Source: Flavobacterium psychroterrae (GTDB lineage: Bacteria > Bacteroidota > Bacteroidia > Flavobacteriales > Flavobacteriaceae). Taken from it: a stretch of DNA of 64,000 bases. How positions within the stretch are numbered: position 1 is the stretch's first letter; every line of letters begins with the position of its first letter. This document shows, piece by piece, positions 7,842 through 15,722 of this stretch. The translations under genes and the position numbers were made by a program. The notes under the pieces are model-generated. The model was not told where the DNA came from. It saw nothing but the letters and a program-made list of their open reading frames with translations, and made no database searches. Location: assembly GCF_018380615.1 (NCBI RefSeq), contig NZ_JAGYVZ010000010.1:62001-126000 (forward strand), read 5' to 3'.

Positions 7842-9540
7842 TTGTTCTGATATCTTTAAGCATAAGTTGAGTCGAAACAGTTCCGTTCCACTCATTTTCA
7901 GCCAATGAATAAGCTAGCTGAAAAGATTGTTGATTTTTTACAATGTCTATTTTTTTTCCAAGTCCAAAACCAATTGCGGCAATTCCGTCTGTCCCGAGGC
8001 TTCCGGATTGTTTTACAAAAAGCCTTAAATGTTCTTCTTCAGGTCCTAAAGTTTTAGCATAACCAGTATCTTTTGCATTTTGGGTCATGAAAACCGGCGT
8101 CATATTTAAAGGGCCAAAAGGCTCGAATTGTTTTAAAATCCGGACTAGTTTTGGTGTAATATCTGCGAAGTTAATTTCGGCATCAACTTCGATTTCCGGA
8201 GTTCGCATTTCCGGTAAAATGGTTTGCTCGACTTGTTTTTCAAAAGCTTGCTTAAAAATTATATAATTTTCTGCTTTTAAAGTCATTCCTGCTGCATAGA
8301 TGTGTCCTCCAAATTGTTCCAAATGTTCTGAACAAGCATCTAAGGCATTGTAAACATCAAAACCTTTTACAGACCTCGCAGATGCCGCGTATTTATCACC
8401 ACTTTTTGTAAAAACTAAAGTAGGTCGATAATACGTTTCGATTAATCTTGAAGCCACAATCCCGATCACGCCTTTGTGCCAGTCTTCCTGAAAAACAACT
8501 GTTGAAAATCGTTCTTGTTCCTGATTTTGTATAATTTGCTGAAAAGCTTCTTTCGTAATTTGTTTGTCTAAATCTTTTCTATCTGAGTTATATTGTTCAA
8601 TTTCTGAAGCGAATTGCTGGGCTTGCTCAAAATTGAATTCGGTCAATAATTCAACCGCATGATTGCCATGTTTAATTCGTCCGGCAGCATTTATTCTTGG
8701 TGAAATAATAAAAACAACATCTGTAATATCAAGTGTTTTCTTTTTTACCTGATGCACCAATGCTTTAATTCCGGGTCTTGGATCTGAGTTAATTACTTGT
8801 AATCCGAAATATGCTAAAACCCTGTTTTCTCCTGTAATAGGTACAATATCTGCAGCGATTGCCGTTGCAACTAAATCCAGATAAGGAATTAAATCTTCAA
8901 TTGTTTCTCCGCGATTTGTTCCTAATGCCTGAATTAATTTAAAACCAACGCCACAACCGCATAATTCATCATAAGGATAAAAACAATCTTCTCTTTTGGG
9001 ATCTAACACTGCAACTGCATCCGGAAGAAATTCTCCGGGTCTGTGGTGATCACAAATAATGAAATCGATGTTTTTTTCTTTCGCGTAAGCAATATGATCA
9101 ATTGATTTTATTCCGCAATCGAGCGCAATGATTAATGAAATTCCGTTATCGTCTGCAAAGTCAATTCCTTTAAACGAAATTCCGTAACCTTCAGCATAAC
9201 GATCTGGAATATAAGTGGCAATATTGGGATAATGTGATTTTAAATAAGAAGAAACCAAAGAAACAGCAGTTGTCCCATCAACATCATAATCGCCAAAAAC
9301 CATAATGTTTTCCTGGTTCTCAATCGCAAGTTCAATTCTGGCAACAGCTTTATCCATGTCTTTCATCAAAAACGGATCATGAAGATGTTCTAACTTAGGG
9401 CGAAAGAAGTTTTTGGCATCTTCAAAAGTTTCAATACCACGCTGAATCAAAAGTGTTGCTACAAAATCTTCTACATTTAAGGCTTGTGCCAAATGTTTGA
9501 TTTTATCTTCAGAAGGTTTTGTTTTTAATGTCCAACGCAT
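7831..9540 (-). CDS. recJ: Single-stranded-DNA-specific exonuclease RecJ
   Basis: RecJ, 569 aa, a 5'-3' single-strand DNA exonuclease of the DHH family used in recombination and repair. DHH motif I is VFGDYDVDGTT (Asp84, 86, 88), motif II ALDCGIKS (Asp141) and motif III IICDHH (164-166). The DHHA1 half carries GRIKHGNHAVELL and GGHIYAAGMTL. The OB-like C-terminal domain follows. Length matches the family. First gene of a three-gene minus-strand operon; its upstream region contains an 18-bp palindrome repeat. Confidence 0.95.
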   Translation of the reverse strand: MRWTLKTKPSEDKIKHLAQALNVEDFVATLLIQRGIETFEDAKNFFRPKLEHLHDPFLMKDMDKAVARIELAIENQENIMVFGDYDVDGTTAVSLVSSYLKSHYPNIATYIPDRYAEGYGISFKGIDFADDNGISLIIALDCGIKSIDHIAYAKEKNIDFIICDHHRPGEFLPDAVAVLDPKREDCFYPYDELCGCGVGFKLIQALGTNRGETIEDLIPYLDLVATAIAADIVPITGENRVLAYFGLQVINSDPRPGIKALVHQVKKKTLDITDVVFIISPRINAAGRIKHGNHAVELLTEFNFEQAQQFASEIEQYNSDRKDLDKQITKEAFQQIIQNQEQERFSTVVFQEDWHKGVIGIVASRLIETYYRPTLVFTKSGDKYAASARSVKGFDVYNALDACSEHLEQFGGHIYAAGMTLKAENYIIFKQAFEKQVEQTILPEMRTPEIEVDAEINFADITPKLVRILKQFEPFGPLNMTPVFMTQNAKDTGYAKTLGPEEEHLRLFVKQSGSLGTDGIAAIGFGLGKKIDIVKNQQSFQLAYSLAENEWNGTVSTQLMLKDIRTNDN

Positions 9541-9559
9541 TGTTTATTTTAGATTTTAG

Positions 9560-9577
9560 TCCCGATAGCTATCGGGA
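9560..9577. repeat. 18-bp palindrome TCCCGATAGCTATCGGGA
   Basis: Perfect palindrome upstream of recJ. Further copies lie at 10482 (one mismatch), 10630 and 39591, all intergenic. Confidence 0.75.
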
Positions 9578-9599
9578 TTGATTTTAGATTTTGCTGAGA

Positions 9600-10085
9600 T
9601 TATTGTAGTTTATCAAAGCTTTTATTTATTAAAATAATTAAATCGTCAGGATTTTTATTTTGGTTTTTAAAGTTGTAAAATTCACTATTAATGGACTTGT
9701 CAGATGCTTTTCCGTTGCTGATTTTAATTATATATGGAAATCCTTTTCGATCAGAAATATTGTTTAACATGTGAGAGATATATTTCCGAGTGTATTCGGA
9801 TTTTAAATTTTTACCTTCTAGAAAAACATACTCAATATCTTGTGCAAGATTAGCTATGATATTTTTTTCAATATAATGGTGGCTGTTTTTCCGGGTGTTA
9901 TAGCAGAAGAATTTCTTTCCTTCAATGGATAATAAATAATTTTGATACCTTTTTTTGAATTGCTTTTTCTGAAAAAATTCAAATATTAAAAACAGTATAA
10001 CTAAAGGAATAAATAATACAAATAAAGGAATGCCAATTATGAGGAGAAATATTATAGTTGGGATTTCTTTTAATGTGTCCTTCAT
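9600..10085 (-). CDS. Membrane-anchored protein of unknown function
   Basis: Unrecognised protein of 161 aa. Residues 9-38 form one long or two short hydrophobic membrane segments (IPTIIFLLIIGIPLFVLFI and after), followed by basic residues (QKKQFKKRYQ), placing the rest in the cytoplasm by the positive-inside rule. The soluble part contains HHYIEKNIIANLAQDIEYVF and RKGFPYIIKISNG, with no motif I recognise. The gene is followed by recJ on the same strand but separated by a palindrome repeat. Confidence 0.65.
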   Translation of the reverse strand: MKDTLKEIPTIIFLLIIGIPLFVLFIPLVILFLIFEFFQKKQFKKRYQNYLLSIEGKKFFCYNTRKNSHHYIEKNIIANLAQDIEYVFLEGKNLKSEYTRKYISHMLNNISDRKGFPYIIKISNGKASDKSINSEFYNFKNQNKNPDDLIILINKSFDKLQ

Positions 10086-10112
10086 TTTGTAGTTTTAAAA
10101 AGGTATTAGCAT

Positions 10113-10457
10113 TTATTTCAACTCCAAGGCACTTCCTTCAAACTTAATTCCGTCCCAGCCTAAATTGATGAAGTTTCTGATGTTCTGGTGATTTGTTCCG
10201 TTTGGATCTTTTAAAACTTCTTCAAAATAGAAAGCGCCAAAACAAGCTAATGTTTCTTCTTTTGTTAAGTTTTGTAATCTCGCGAAAGAAAATAATTTGC
10301 AAGAACCAGAATTTTCGCCAGCTGCATTGTGCTGAGTTCCGTTTTGGAAAGCTGTTGGAGTAAAGTTGTAGTTTTCCTCGATTACAGCAATAGTTTCCGG
10401 GAATGTTATTAGGTTTGGAGTTTGTTTTACTTTTTCTAAAAAGGCTTGTATGCTCAT
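10113..10457 (-). CDS. HopJ-family protein
   Basis: Small protein of 114 aa matching the HopJ type III effector family by the conserved run NAAGENSGSCKLFSFARL, then ETLACFG and GTNHQNIRNF. Homologues are widespread in free-living bacteria and act on nothing known; no type III secretion gene is visible here, so the name reflects only family membership. The ATG at 10457 (MSIQAFLEK) was preferred to the one at 10481 because the conserved family N-terminus begins there; the upstream extension overlaps a palindrome repeat. Confidence 0.82.
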   Translation of the reverse strand: MSIQAFLEKVKQTPNLITFPETIAVIEENYNFTPTAFQNGTQHNAAGENSGSCKLFSFARLQNLTKEETLACFGAFYFEEVLKDPNGTNHQNIRNFINLGWDGIKFEGSALELK

Positions 10458-10481
10458 AATTTTAATTTGTTTTTTTGCCAC

Positions 10482-10499
10482 TCGCGATAGCTATCGGGA
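10482..10499. repeat. 18-bp palindrome repeat (one mismatch)
   Basis: Copy of the GATAGCTATC-centred palindrome with one changed base in the left arm, just upstream of the HopJ-family gene. Confidence 0.65.
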
Positions 10500-10535
10500 T
10501 AAAAAGATTTAAAAGGATTTTTTTATGGTTTTTTT

Positions 10536-10594
10536 GCCACAAATTTCACAAATTATCACGAATTTAATTAGTGGAAATTTGTGAAATTCGTGGC
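10536..10594. repeat. Long inverted repeat, GCCAC..GTGGC family
   Basis: Two arms of about 24 bp (GCCACAAATTTCACAAATT on the left, its near-inverse ending AATTCGTGGC on the right) with a short loop; about 21 of 24 positions pair. Related copies at 39664 and 58807. It lies between rsmI and the HopJ-family gene. Confidence 0.65.
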
Positions 10595-10629
10595 GAACTT
10601 TTTTTATTTAATCTGTGAGAATCATTTTA

Positions 10630-10647
10630 TCCCGATAGCTATCGGGA
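10630..10647. repeat. 18-bp palindrome TCCCGATAGCTATCGGGA
   Basis: Perfect copy, 15 bp from the end of rsmI and about 130 bp from the copy at 10482, so the two bracket the long inverted repeat between them. Confidence 0.75.
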
Positions 10648-10661
10648 GTGCATAAATATTT

Positions 10662-11396
10662 TTAATCTTCTTCTTCTTCTTCTTCTTGATCCTTAGAAAA
10701 TTTACTTTTCTTAGGTTCTTTTATTATTGTTTTTCCGGCAACTACAACGACAATTTCGCCGCGTGGAGCTGTTTTTTCAAAATGTGTTAATACTTCTCGG
10801 GCAGTTCCGCGAACATTTTCTTCGTGTAGTTTTGATAATTCTCGCGAAACACAAACTTGTCGGTCTTCGCCAAAATAGGTGATAAATTCAGCTAAAGTTT
10901 TAACGAGTTTATGCGGAGAAACGTATAAAATCATTGTTCTGGTTTCTTCGGCTAAAGCCAAAAACCGAGTCTGACGTCCTTTTTTATCAGGCAGAAAACC
11001 TTCAAAAACAAATTTATCATTTGGTAATCCGCTATTTACTAAAGCCGGAACAAAAGCCGTTGCGCCGGGCAAACATTCGACTTCAATTTTATTTTCGACA
11101 CAAGCACGTGTCAATAAAAAACCAGGATCTGAGATTGCCGGAGTTCCTGCATCCGAAATTAAAGCGATAGTTTCACCAGCTTTCAAACGTGCAATTAAAT
11201 TCTCAGTTGTTTTGTGCTCGTTGTGCATATGATGGCTGTGCATGTGCGTGCCAATTTCAAAATGCTTCAACAATTTTCCACTGGTTCTGGTGTCTTCGGC
11301 CAAGATCAAATCGACTTCTTTCAGAATCCTAATCGCACGAAAAGTCATATCTTCAAGATTGCCAATTGGCGTTGGAACGATATATAATTTAGACAT
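10662..11396 (-). CDS. rsmI: 16S rRNA (cytidine(1402)-2'-O)-methyltransferase RsmI
   Basis: SAM-dependent tetrapyrrole-methylase-fold enzyme, 244 aa, which methylates the 2'-OH of C1402 in 16S rRNA. Signature segments are IVPTPIGNLEDMTFRAI at the start, LAEDTRTS, SDAGTPAISDPG (the SAM loop), and GATAFVPALVNSGLP. The C-terminus ends in a run of Glu encoded by a TTC trinucleotide repeat on the plus strand (about 10665-10687), so its length may vary between strains. Single gene with repeat-rich DNA on both sides. Confidence 0.93.
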   Translation of the reverse strand: MSKLYIVPTPIGNLEDMTFRAIRILKEVDLILAEDTRTSGKLLKHFEIGTHMHSHHMHNEHKTTENLIARLKAGETIALISDAGTPAISDPGFLLTRACVENKIEVECLPGATAFVPALVNSGLPNDKFVFEGFLPDKKGRQTRFLALAEETRTMILYVSPHKLVKTLAEFITYFGEDRQVCVSRELSKLHEENVRGTAREVLTHFEKTAPRGEIVVVVAGKTIIKEPKKSKFSKDQEEEEEED

Positions 11397-11520
11397 AATT
11401 TTTTCGGTATTCTATTTAATTATAACACTAATTTCACTAATTGACACTAATTTTAAGTGTCATTAAAAATTTCACAAAAGATTAATTCGTGTTAATTCGT
11501 GTAATCTGTGTTTTATTTTT

Positions 11521-12558
11521 TTATGAGAATTTCTTTTCTACAATTGCAAGGAAACGTTCGGCATAATCATCTTTTCCTTCCCAGTTATTATAATCCGGTT
11601 TTACCATATTTTCTATAAAATCCTGTGCTTCGCTGTAATTGTCAAAAGTCAGTAACTGATTTAAAACACGGCTGTAATCCTCAGAATTATTTCCGAAAAG
11701 GTTTTTTGTAAAAGCGATTCTGTCATTTAAATCAACATGAAAACCTTTTGCCAGCTTTTCGTTTAAAGTAGCTGTTTTAGATTCTGATGGTTTTTCAATA
11801 ACTTTAGTTTCAACAATCTCGTGCTTGTTTTCGAATTCATTAATGAGCGGAGTTGGAGTAGGAGAAACGTTTTCATAACTGTCTACTTTTACAAACTGAG
11901 CATCTGCATAATTCATTCCGAAATCTTCAAACGAAATTGTAACAGGACTTGGTTTTGATGGGATTTCTTGTTTTGGTTCTTCTTTCTCTGGTTCTTTTTC
12001 TTCTGGTAGTTCTAATTCAAAAGCAGGTTTAAAGTCCGGAATCGGTTTTAAATCACTTATAGTTCTAAACGAAAGTTCTTCGGTTTCGGTTTCTTTTTTA
12101 GTTTCAAAAATTGGTTCTTCAATTTTTTCAGAAGATGGTTCTTCAATAATTTCAGCAACAGGTTCCGGAATGGTTTCGGTTTCTGGCTCCGGAATTATTT
12201 CTTCGGGAACTTCAGCAACGATTTCTTCCTGAACTTCTTCGGGTTTAATTTCTTGTGTAATTTCCGGTTCAGGAATTGCTTCAATTGGAGTTTCTTCAAC
12301 TGCAACCAGAGTTTCTGTAGTAACTTCTGCCGGGATTATTTCTTCTTTATCAAATATAGATTCAATTTCGGCAGCCACTTCACTATGACCAATTGTTGGT
12401 TTTGCAGAGTCGAAATTTTCATCAACAAACTTTAAGATTGCTAGTTTCTCATATAATTTCTGAGTTTCAAGATACAATTTATTGATATCGGATTTGTTTT
12501 TAAGCTTTAAAATTCGATGTGCAATGCTGATTAAATCGGCTTCCAATTTTTTTTTCAT
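11521..12558 (-). CDS. Pro/Glu-rich protein of unknown function
   Basis: Protein of 345 aa in three parts. Residues 1-65 are a predicted helical domain (ISIAHRILKLKNKSDINKLYLETQ). Residues about 70-245 are a highly acidic low-complexity linker rich in Pro, Glu, Ile and Val. The C-terminal 85 residues are a second conserved-looking helical domain with NDRIAFTKNLFGNN and a final DYNNWEGKDDYAERFLAIVEKKF. No signal peptide, so cytoplasmic. It looks like two small domains on a long spacer; no function is assigned. Divergent from thymidine kinase across a 237-bp promoter region. Confidence 0.75.
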   Translation of the reverse strand: MKKKLEADLISIAHRILKLKNKSDINKLYLETQKLYEKLAILKFVDENFDSAKPTIGHSEVAAEIESIFDKEEIIPAEVTTETLVAVEETPIEAIPEPEITQEIKPEEVQEEIVAEVPEEIIPEPETETIPEPVAEIIEEPSSEKIEEPIFETKKETETEELSFRTISDLKPIPDFKPAFELELPEEKEPEKEEPKQEIPSKPSPVTISFEDFGMNYADAQFVKVDSYENVSPTPTPLINEFENKHEIVETKVIEKPSESKTATLNEKLAKGFHVDLNDRIAFTKNLFGNNSEDYSRVLNQLLTFDNYSEAQDFIENMVKPDYNNWEGKDDYAERFLAIVEKKFS

Positions 12559-12675
12559 AACTGTTGAAATTATAGTGAATAGGGTATTTTAGTATATTTT
12601 GTATTTGAATATCTTTATTCTTAGAAGAAATCTGAAAGATATTTTTTTATTTCTGTTAATAAGCGTTCGCAAATC

Positions 12676-12704
12676 TTTGATTTGATAAAAATTTTCTACT
12701 TTTG
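12676..12704 (+). promoter_or_regulatory. Promoter of thymidine kinase
   Basis: TTTG at 12676-12679 and TACTTTTG at 12697-12704, spaced 17 bp, match the Bacteroidota TTTG / TAnnTTTG promoter. The implied transcript leader is about 85-90 nt. Confidence 0.6.
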
Positions 12705-12795
12705 AAAAAGTGTAAAAACAGCAATTTTCCACGTCGATTTATTACCAGTACAAAGTAATAAAAACTATTCATTTTTAAAGGTAGAAAAATACAAA

Positions 12796-13386
12796 ATGTT
12801 TCTCGAAAATACAGTAAATCACAAAGAACAATTTGGTTGGATTGAAGTTATTTGTGGATCAATGTTTTCGGGTAAAACCGAAGAGTTAATCCGCAGATTA
12901 AAACGCGCTCAATTTGCCAAACAAAAAGTCGAAATTTTCAAACCCGCTATTGATACCCGCTATCATGACGAAATGGTAGTTTCCCACGATTCTAACGAAA
13001 TTCGCTCAACTCCGGTTCCCGCGGCTGCTAATATTGCTATTTTAGCACAAGGCTGCGATGTTGTAGGAATTGATGAAGCGCAGTTTTTTGATGATGAGAT
13101 TATTACGGTTTGTAATGATCTTGCCAATCAGGGAATTCGTGTGATAGTTGCAGGACTCGATATGGATTTTAAAGGGAATCCTTTTGGTCCAATGCCCGGA
13201 CTTATGGCAACTGCAGAATATGTGACTAAAGTTCATGCTGTTTGTACCAGAACAGGAAATCTTGCTAATTACAGCTTTCGTAAAACCGATAGTGATAAAC
13301 TAGTTATGCTTGGTGAAACCGAAGAATACGAGCCGCTAAGCCGTGCAGCTTATTATAATGCAATGAAAAAAAATCAGGAGAAATAA
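12796..13386 (+). CDS. tdk: Thymidine kinase
   Basis: Type II thymidine kinase, 196 aa, phosphorylating thymidine with ATP in pyrimidine salvage. P-loop [10 protein letters not shown] (21-30), the Asp-Glu motif GIDEAQFFD (catalytic Glu94) and the FKGNPFGPM loop are all present. The family usually has four zinc-binding Cys/His in the lasso domain. Here that segment reads [16 protein letters not shown] with a single Cys, and the C-terminus has no CxxC/H, so the zinc site appears lost. The gene heads a short plus-strand group with the next small membrane protein. Confidence 0.93.
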   Translation: MFLENTVNHKEQFGWIEVICGSMFSGKTEELIRRLKRAQFAKQKVEIFKPAIDTRYHDEMVVSHDSNEIRSTPVPAAANIAILAQGCDVVGIDEAQFFDDEIITVCNDLANQGIRVIVAGLDMDFKGNPFGPMPGLMATAEYVTKVHAVCTRTGNLANYSFRKTDSDKLVMLGETEEYEPLSRAAYYNAMKKNQEK

Positions 13387-13420
13387 ACATTTCTTTCTTC
13401 ATAACAAATCAAACTATAAA

Positions 13421-13849
13421 ATGGAGCAACCCACTAAGAAAAAGAATTTAACTGCTTTAATAATAAGTGCCATTGTAGCATTATCTTTGGCTTTAATCGT
13501 GTACTACTCTTTTAAAGAACCTGTTGCAGATAAAGAAATGGTTGAATTAGTAGAGAAATACAATGCAAATTGTCCTTTAACTATTCAGCAAGGAATTCGG
13601 TTAGATAATGTGACTTTACCAAAAGACAAAGTTGTTCAGTATAATTTGACTTTATTAAATGTTGATAAACAGACCGCTGAAGTCGATACAATAAAGTTAA
13701 ATATTCAGGAAAGTTTAATAAGTACTGTTAAAGCAAATCCAGGACTTAAAATATTCCGAGACAATAATTTTACCTTAATTTATAATTACGACGATAAAAA
13801 GGCAGATTATTTGTTTGAAATTACAATAACGCCGGAGCAATATAAATAA
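13421..13849 (+). CDS. Single-pass membrane protein of unknown function
   Basis: Protein of 142 aa with a lysine-rich N-terminus, one membrane helix (about residues 12-31, TALIISAIVALSLALIVYY) and an exported domain of about 110 aa containing NANCPLTIQQGIRLDNVTLP. I do not recognise the family. It starts 34 bp after thymidine kinase and is followed by a strong terminator, so the two may share a transcript. Confidence 0.7.
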   Translation: MEQPTKKKNLTALIISAIVALSLALIVYYSFKEPVADKEMVELVEKYNANCPLTIQQGIRLDNVTLPKDKVVQYNLTLLNVDKQTAEVDTIKLNIQESLISTVKANPGLKIFRDNNFTLIYNYDDKKADYLFEITITPEQYK

Positions 13850-13873
13850 AATTAGAAATTCTAATATAAATAC

Positions 13874-13906
13874 ACCCGACAGATTTTGAATTTGTCGGGT
13901 TTTTTG
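13874..13906 (+). terminator. ACCCGACA hairpin terminator
   Basis: Stem ACCCGACA / TGTCGGGT followed by TTTTTT, 24 bp after the small membrane protein gene. Similar hairpins at 14061 and 40861. Confidence 0.8.
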
Positions 13907-13934
13907 TTTGTATAAAAATGTTGTTTTTTTGTTT

Positions 13935-14037
13935 AAACTGGACTGAAGTCCAGCTCTACAATATAATTTGTTCCTTCGGAACTACAAAAGAGCCTTCGGC
14001 TCGAACTATTTTGTAGGGCCGGACTTTAGTCCGGTTT
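13935..14037 (+). repeat. 103-bp repeat element with 19-bp terminal inverted repeats
   Basis: Ends are AAACTGGACTGAAGTCCAG and CCGGACTTTAGTCCGGTTT, which pair at about 16 of 19 positions; each end is itself palindromic. The interior holds TTCCTTCGGAA and GAGCCTTCGGCTC hairpins. A second full copy lies in opposite orientation at 40730-40831 and a left-half copy at 36477-36523. This has the form of a small non-autonomous mobile element; no transposase is seen in the window. Confidence 0.65.
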
Positions 14038-14060
14038 AGGACGAAATAATATAAAAAAAT

Positions 14061-14092
14061 AAACCCGGCAGGTTGTAAAACCTGTCGGGTTT
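14061..14092 (-). terminator. AAACCCGGCAGG hairpin
   Basis: Stem AAACCCGGCAGG / CCTGTCGGGTTT with one mismatch, between two convergent genes; with the minus-strand A/T tail it can serve the end of rpoN. Confidence 0.6.
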
Positions 14093-14169
14093 GCTATGTG
14101 TTATAAACTCAAAACTTAATTTTTCTTAATCTCTTAATGGTTAAAAAAATAAATTTAAATGTTTAGATT

Positions 14170-15630
14170 TTAAATCTTCTTTCTCATTCTCGCTACCGGA
14201 ATATCAAGTTGTTCACGGTATTTTGCAATTGTTCGACGGGCAATCGGATATCCTTTTTCTTTTAAGATATCTGCCAATTGATCGTCTGGCAAAGGTTTCT
14301 TTTTGTCTTCTTCTTCAATTGTATTTTTAAGAATCTTTTTGATTTCTAAAGTCGAAACATCTTCTCCCTGATCATTTTTCATTGCTTCAGAGAAAAATTC
14401 TTTGATCAATTTTGTTCCGTATGGAGTTTCAACATATTTGCTGTTGGCTACACGCGAAATTGTTGAAATATCCAAACCAACCATATCTGCAATGTCTTTT
14501 AAGATCATTGGTTTTAGTTTGGTTTCGTCACCGTCTAAAAAGAATTCTTCCTGATAATGCATAATCGCATTCATCGTTACAAAAAGGGTTTCCTGACGTT
14601 GTCTGATCGCGTCGATAAACCATTTTGCAGAATCGAGTTTTTGTTTGATAAACTGAACCGCATCTTTTTGTGCCGATGATTTATCACGGGAATCTTTATA
14701 CGTTTGCATCATTTCCTGATAATCCTTAGAAACGTGCAGGGAGGGAGCATTTCGTCCGTTTAAAGTCAATTCCAGTTCGCCGTCAATAATTCTGATTGCG
14801 AAATCAGGAACTACATTTTCAGTTACTTTGTTATTTCCTGTAAAAGATCCACCTGGTTTCGGGTTTAATCTTTCGATTTCGTGAATTGCTTTTTTAAGCT
14901 GCTCGTTTGAAACAGCGTATTTCTGCAATAATTTATCGTAGTGTTTTTTGGTAAAAGCATCAAACTGATTTTCGATAATGTCAATTGCTAAATCAACATA
15001 TTCAGTTGGTGTTTTATGTTTCAATTGCAATAACAAACATTCCTGTAAATCGCGTGCTCCAACCCCTGAAGGTTCTAGTTCATGAATAACTTGCATCATT
15101 TTTTCGACCATTTTCTCATCCGTATAAATACCCTGAGTAAATGCCATATCATCTACAATATCAGCAACGCTTCTACGGATGTAGCCCATGTCATCAATAC
15201 TTCCAACAAGGAATTCGGCAATTTCACGTTCTTCATCATTCAAAATAAAAGTATTCAGCTGATTGATCAAATCCTGATGAAAACTTATTGGCGAAGCAAA
15301 AGGAGTTTCTCTTTCTTCGTCTTCACTATAATTATTCACCTGAGTTTTGTAATCGGGAGTATCATCGTCGCTTAAGTATTCGTCGATATTGATATCGTCT
15401 GCTTCGATTCTGTCACCTTCAGCATCATCATAATCGTCGTATTCTTCATTAGCGAATTCATCCGCTTCGTACTCGTCTTCTTTTCCAGCTTCCAGAGCCG
15501 GATTTTCGTTCATTTCTTCTAATAAACGTTGCTCAAAAGCTTGCGTAGGCAATTGAATTAACTTCATCAGCTGAATTTGCTGAGGAGATAATTTTTGGGA
15601 TAATTTTAAATTTAAAAATTGCTTTAGCAT
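14170..15630 (-). CDS. rpoN: RNA polymerase sigma-54 factor
   Basis: Sigma-54, 486 aa, directing RNA polymerase to -24/-12 promoters that need an AAA+ activator. Region I starts with a Gln/Leu-rich segment (LSQKLSPQQIQLMKLIQLP). Region II is acidic (about residues 50-110). The core-binding part follows, and the HTH is near GLDISTISRVANSK. The RpoN box IARRTIAKYREQ sits at the C-terminus. No activator is encoded nearby. Monocistronic; downstream lies a 34-bp stretch also found upstream of the phoR-like gene at 56191. Confidence 0.95.
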   Translation of the reverse strand: MLKQFLNLKLSQKLSPQQIQLMKLIQLPTQAFEQRLLEEMNENPALEAGKEDEYEADEFANEEYDDYDDAEGDRIEADDINIDEYLSDDDTPDYKTQVNNYSEDEERETPFASPISFHQDLINQLNTFILNDEEREIAEFLVGSIDDMGYIRRSVADIVDDMAFTQGIYTDEKMVEKMMQVIHELEPSGVGARDLQECLLLQLKHKTPTEYVDLAIDIIENQFDAFTKKHYDKLLQKYAVSNEQLKKAIHEIERLNPKPGGSFTGNNKVTENVVPDFAIRIIDGELELTLNGRNAPSLHVSKDYQEMMQTYKDSRDKSSAQKDAVQFIKQKLDSAKWFIDAIRQRQETLFVTMNAIMHYQEEFFLDGDETKLKPMILKDIADMVGLDISTISRVANSKYVETPYGTKLIKEFFSEAMKNDQGEDVSTLEIKKILKNTIEEEDKKKPLPDDQLADILKEKGYPIARRTIAKYREQLDIPVARMRKKI

Positions 15631-15682
15631 TGATAATGTTTAATCGTTTATTTGTTTAATCGTCAATTTGGTAATTCGTGAA

Positions 15683-15714
15683 AATCGGTTAACCGAATGA
15701 ACGATTAACCGATT
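15683..15714 (-). terminator. Hairpin after asnS
   Basis: Perfect 10-bp arms AATCGGTTAA / TTAACCGATT with a 12-nt loop, 10 bp beyond the asnS stop. The T-run on the minus strand is short, so it is a weak terminator candidate. Confidence 0.45.
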
Positions 15715-15722
15715 AAATTTAT

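Noticed and set aside
10113..10457. HopJ protein as a secreted type III effector
   Set aside because: No type III secretion genes or secretion signal in the window; the family is common in non-pathogens.
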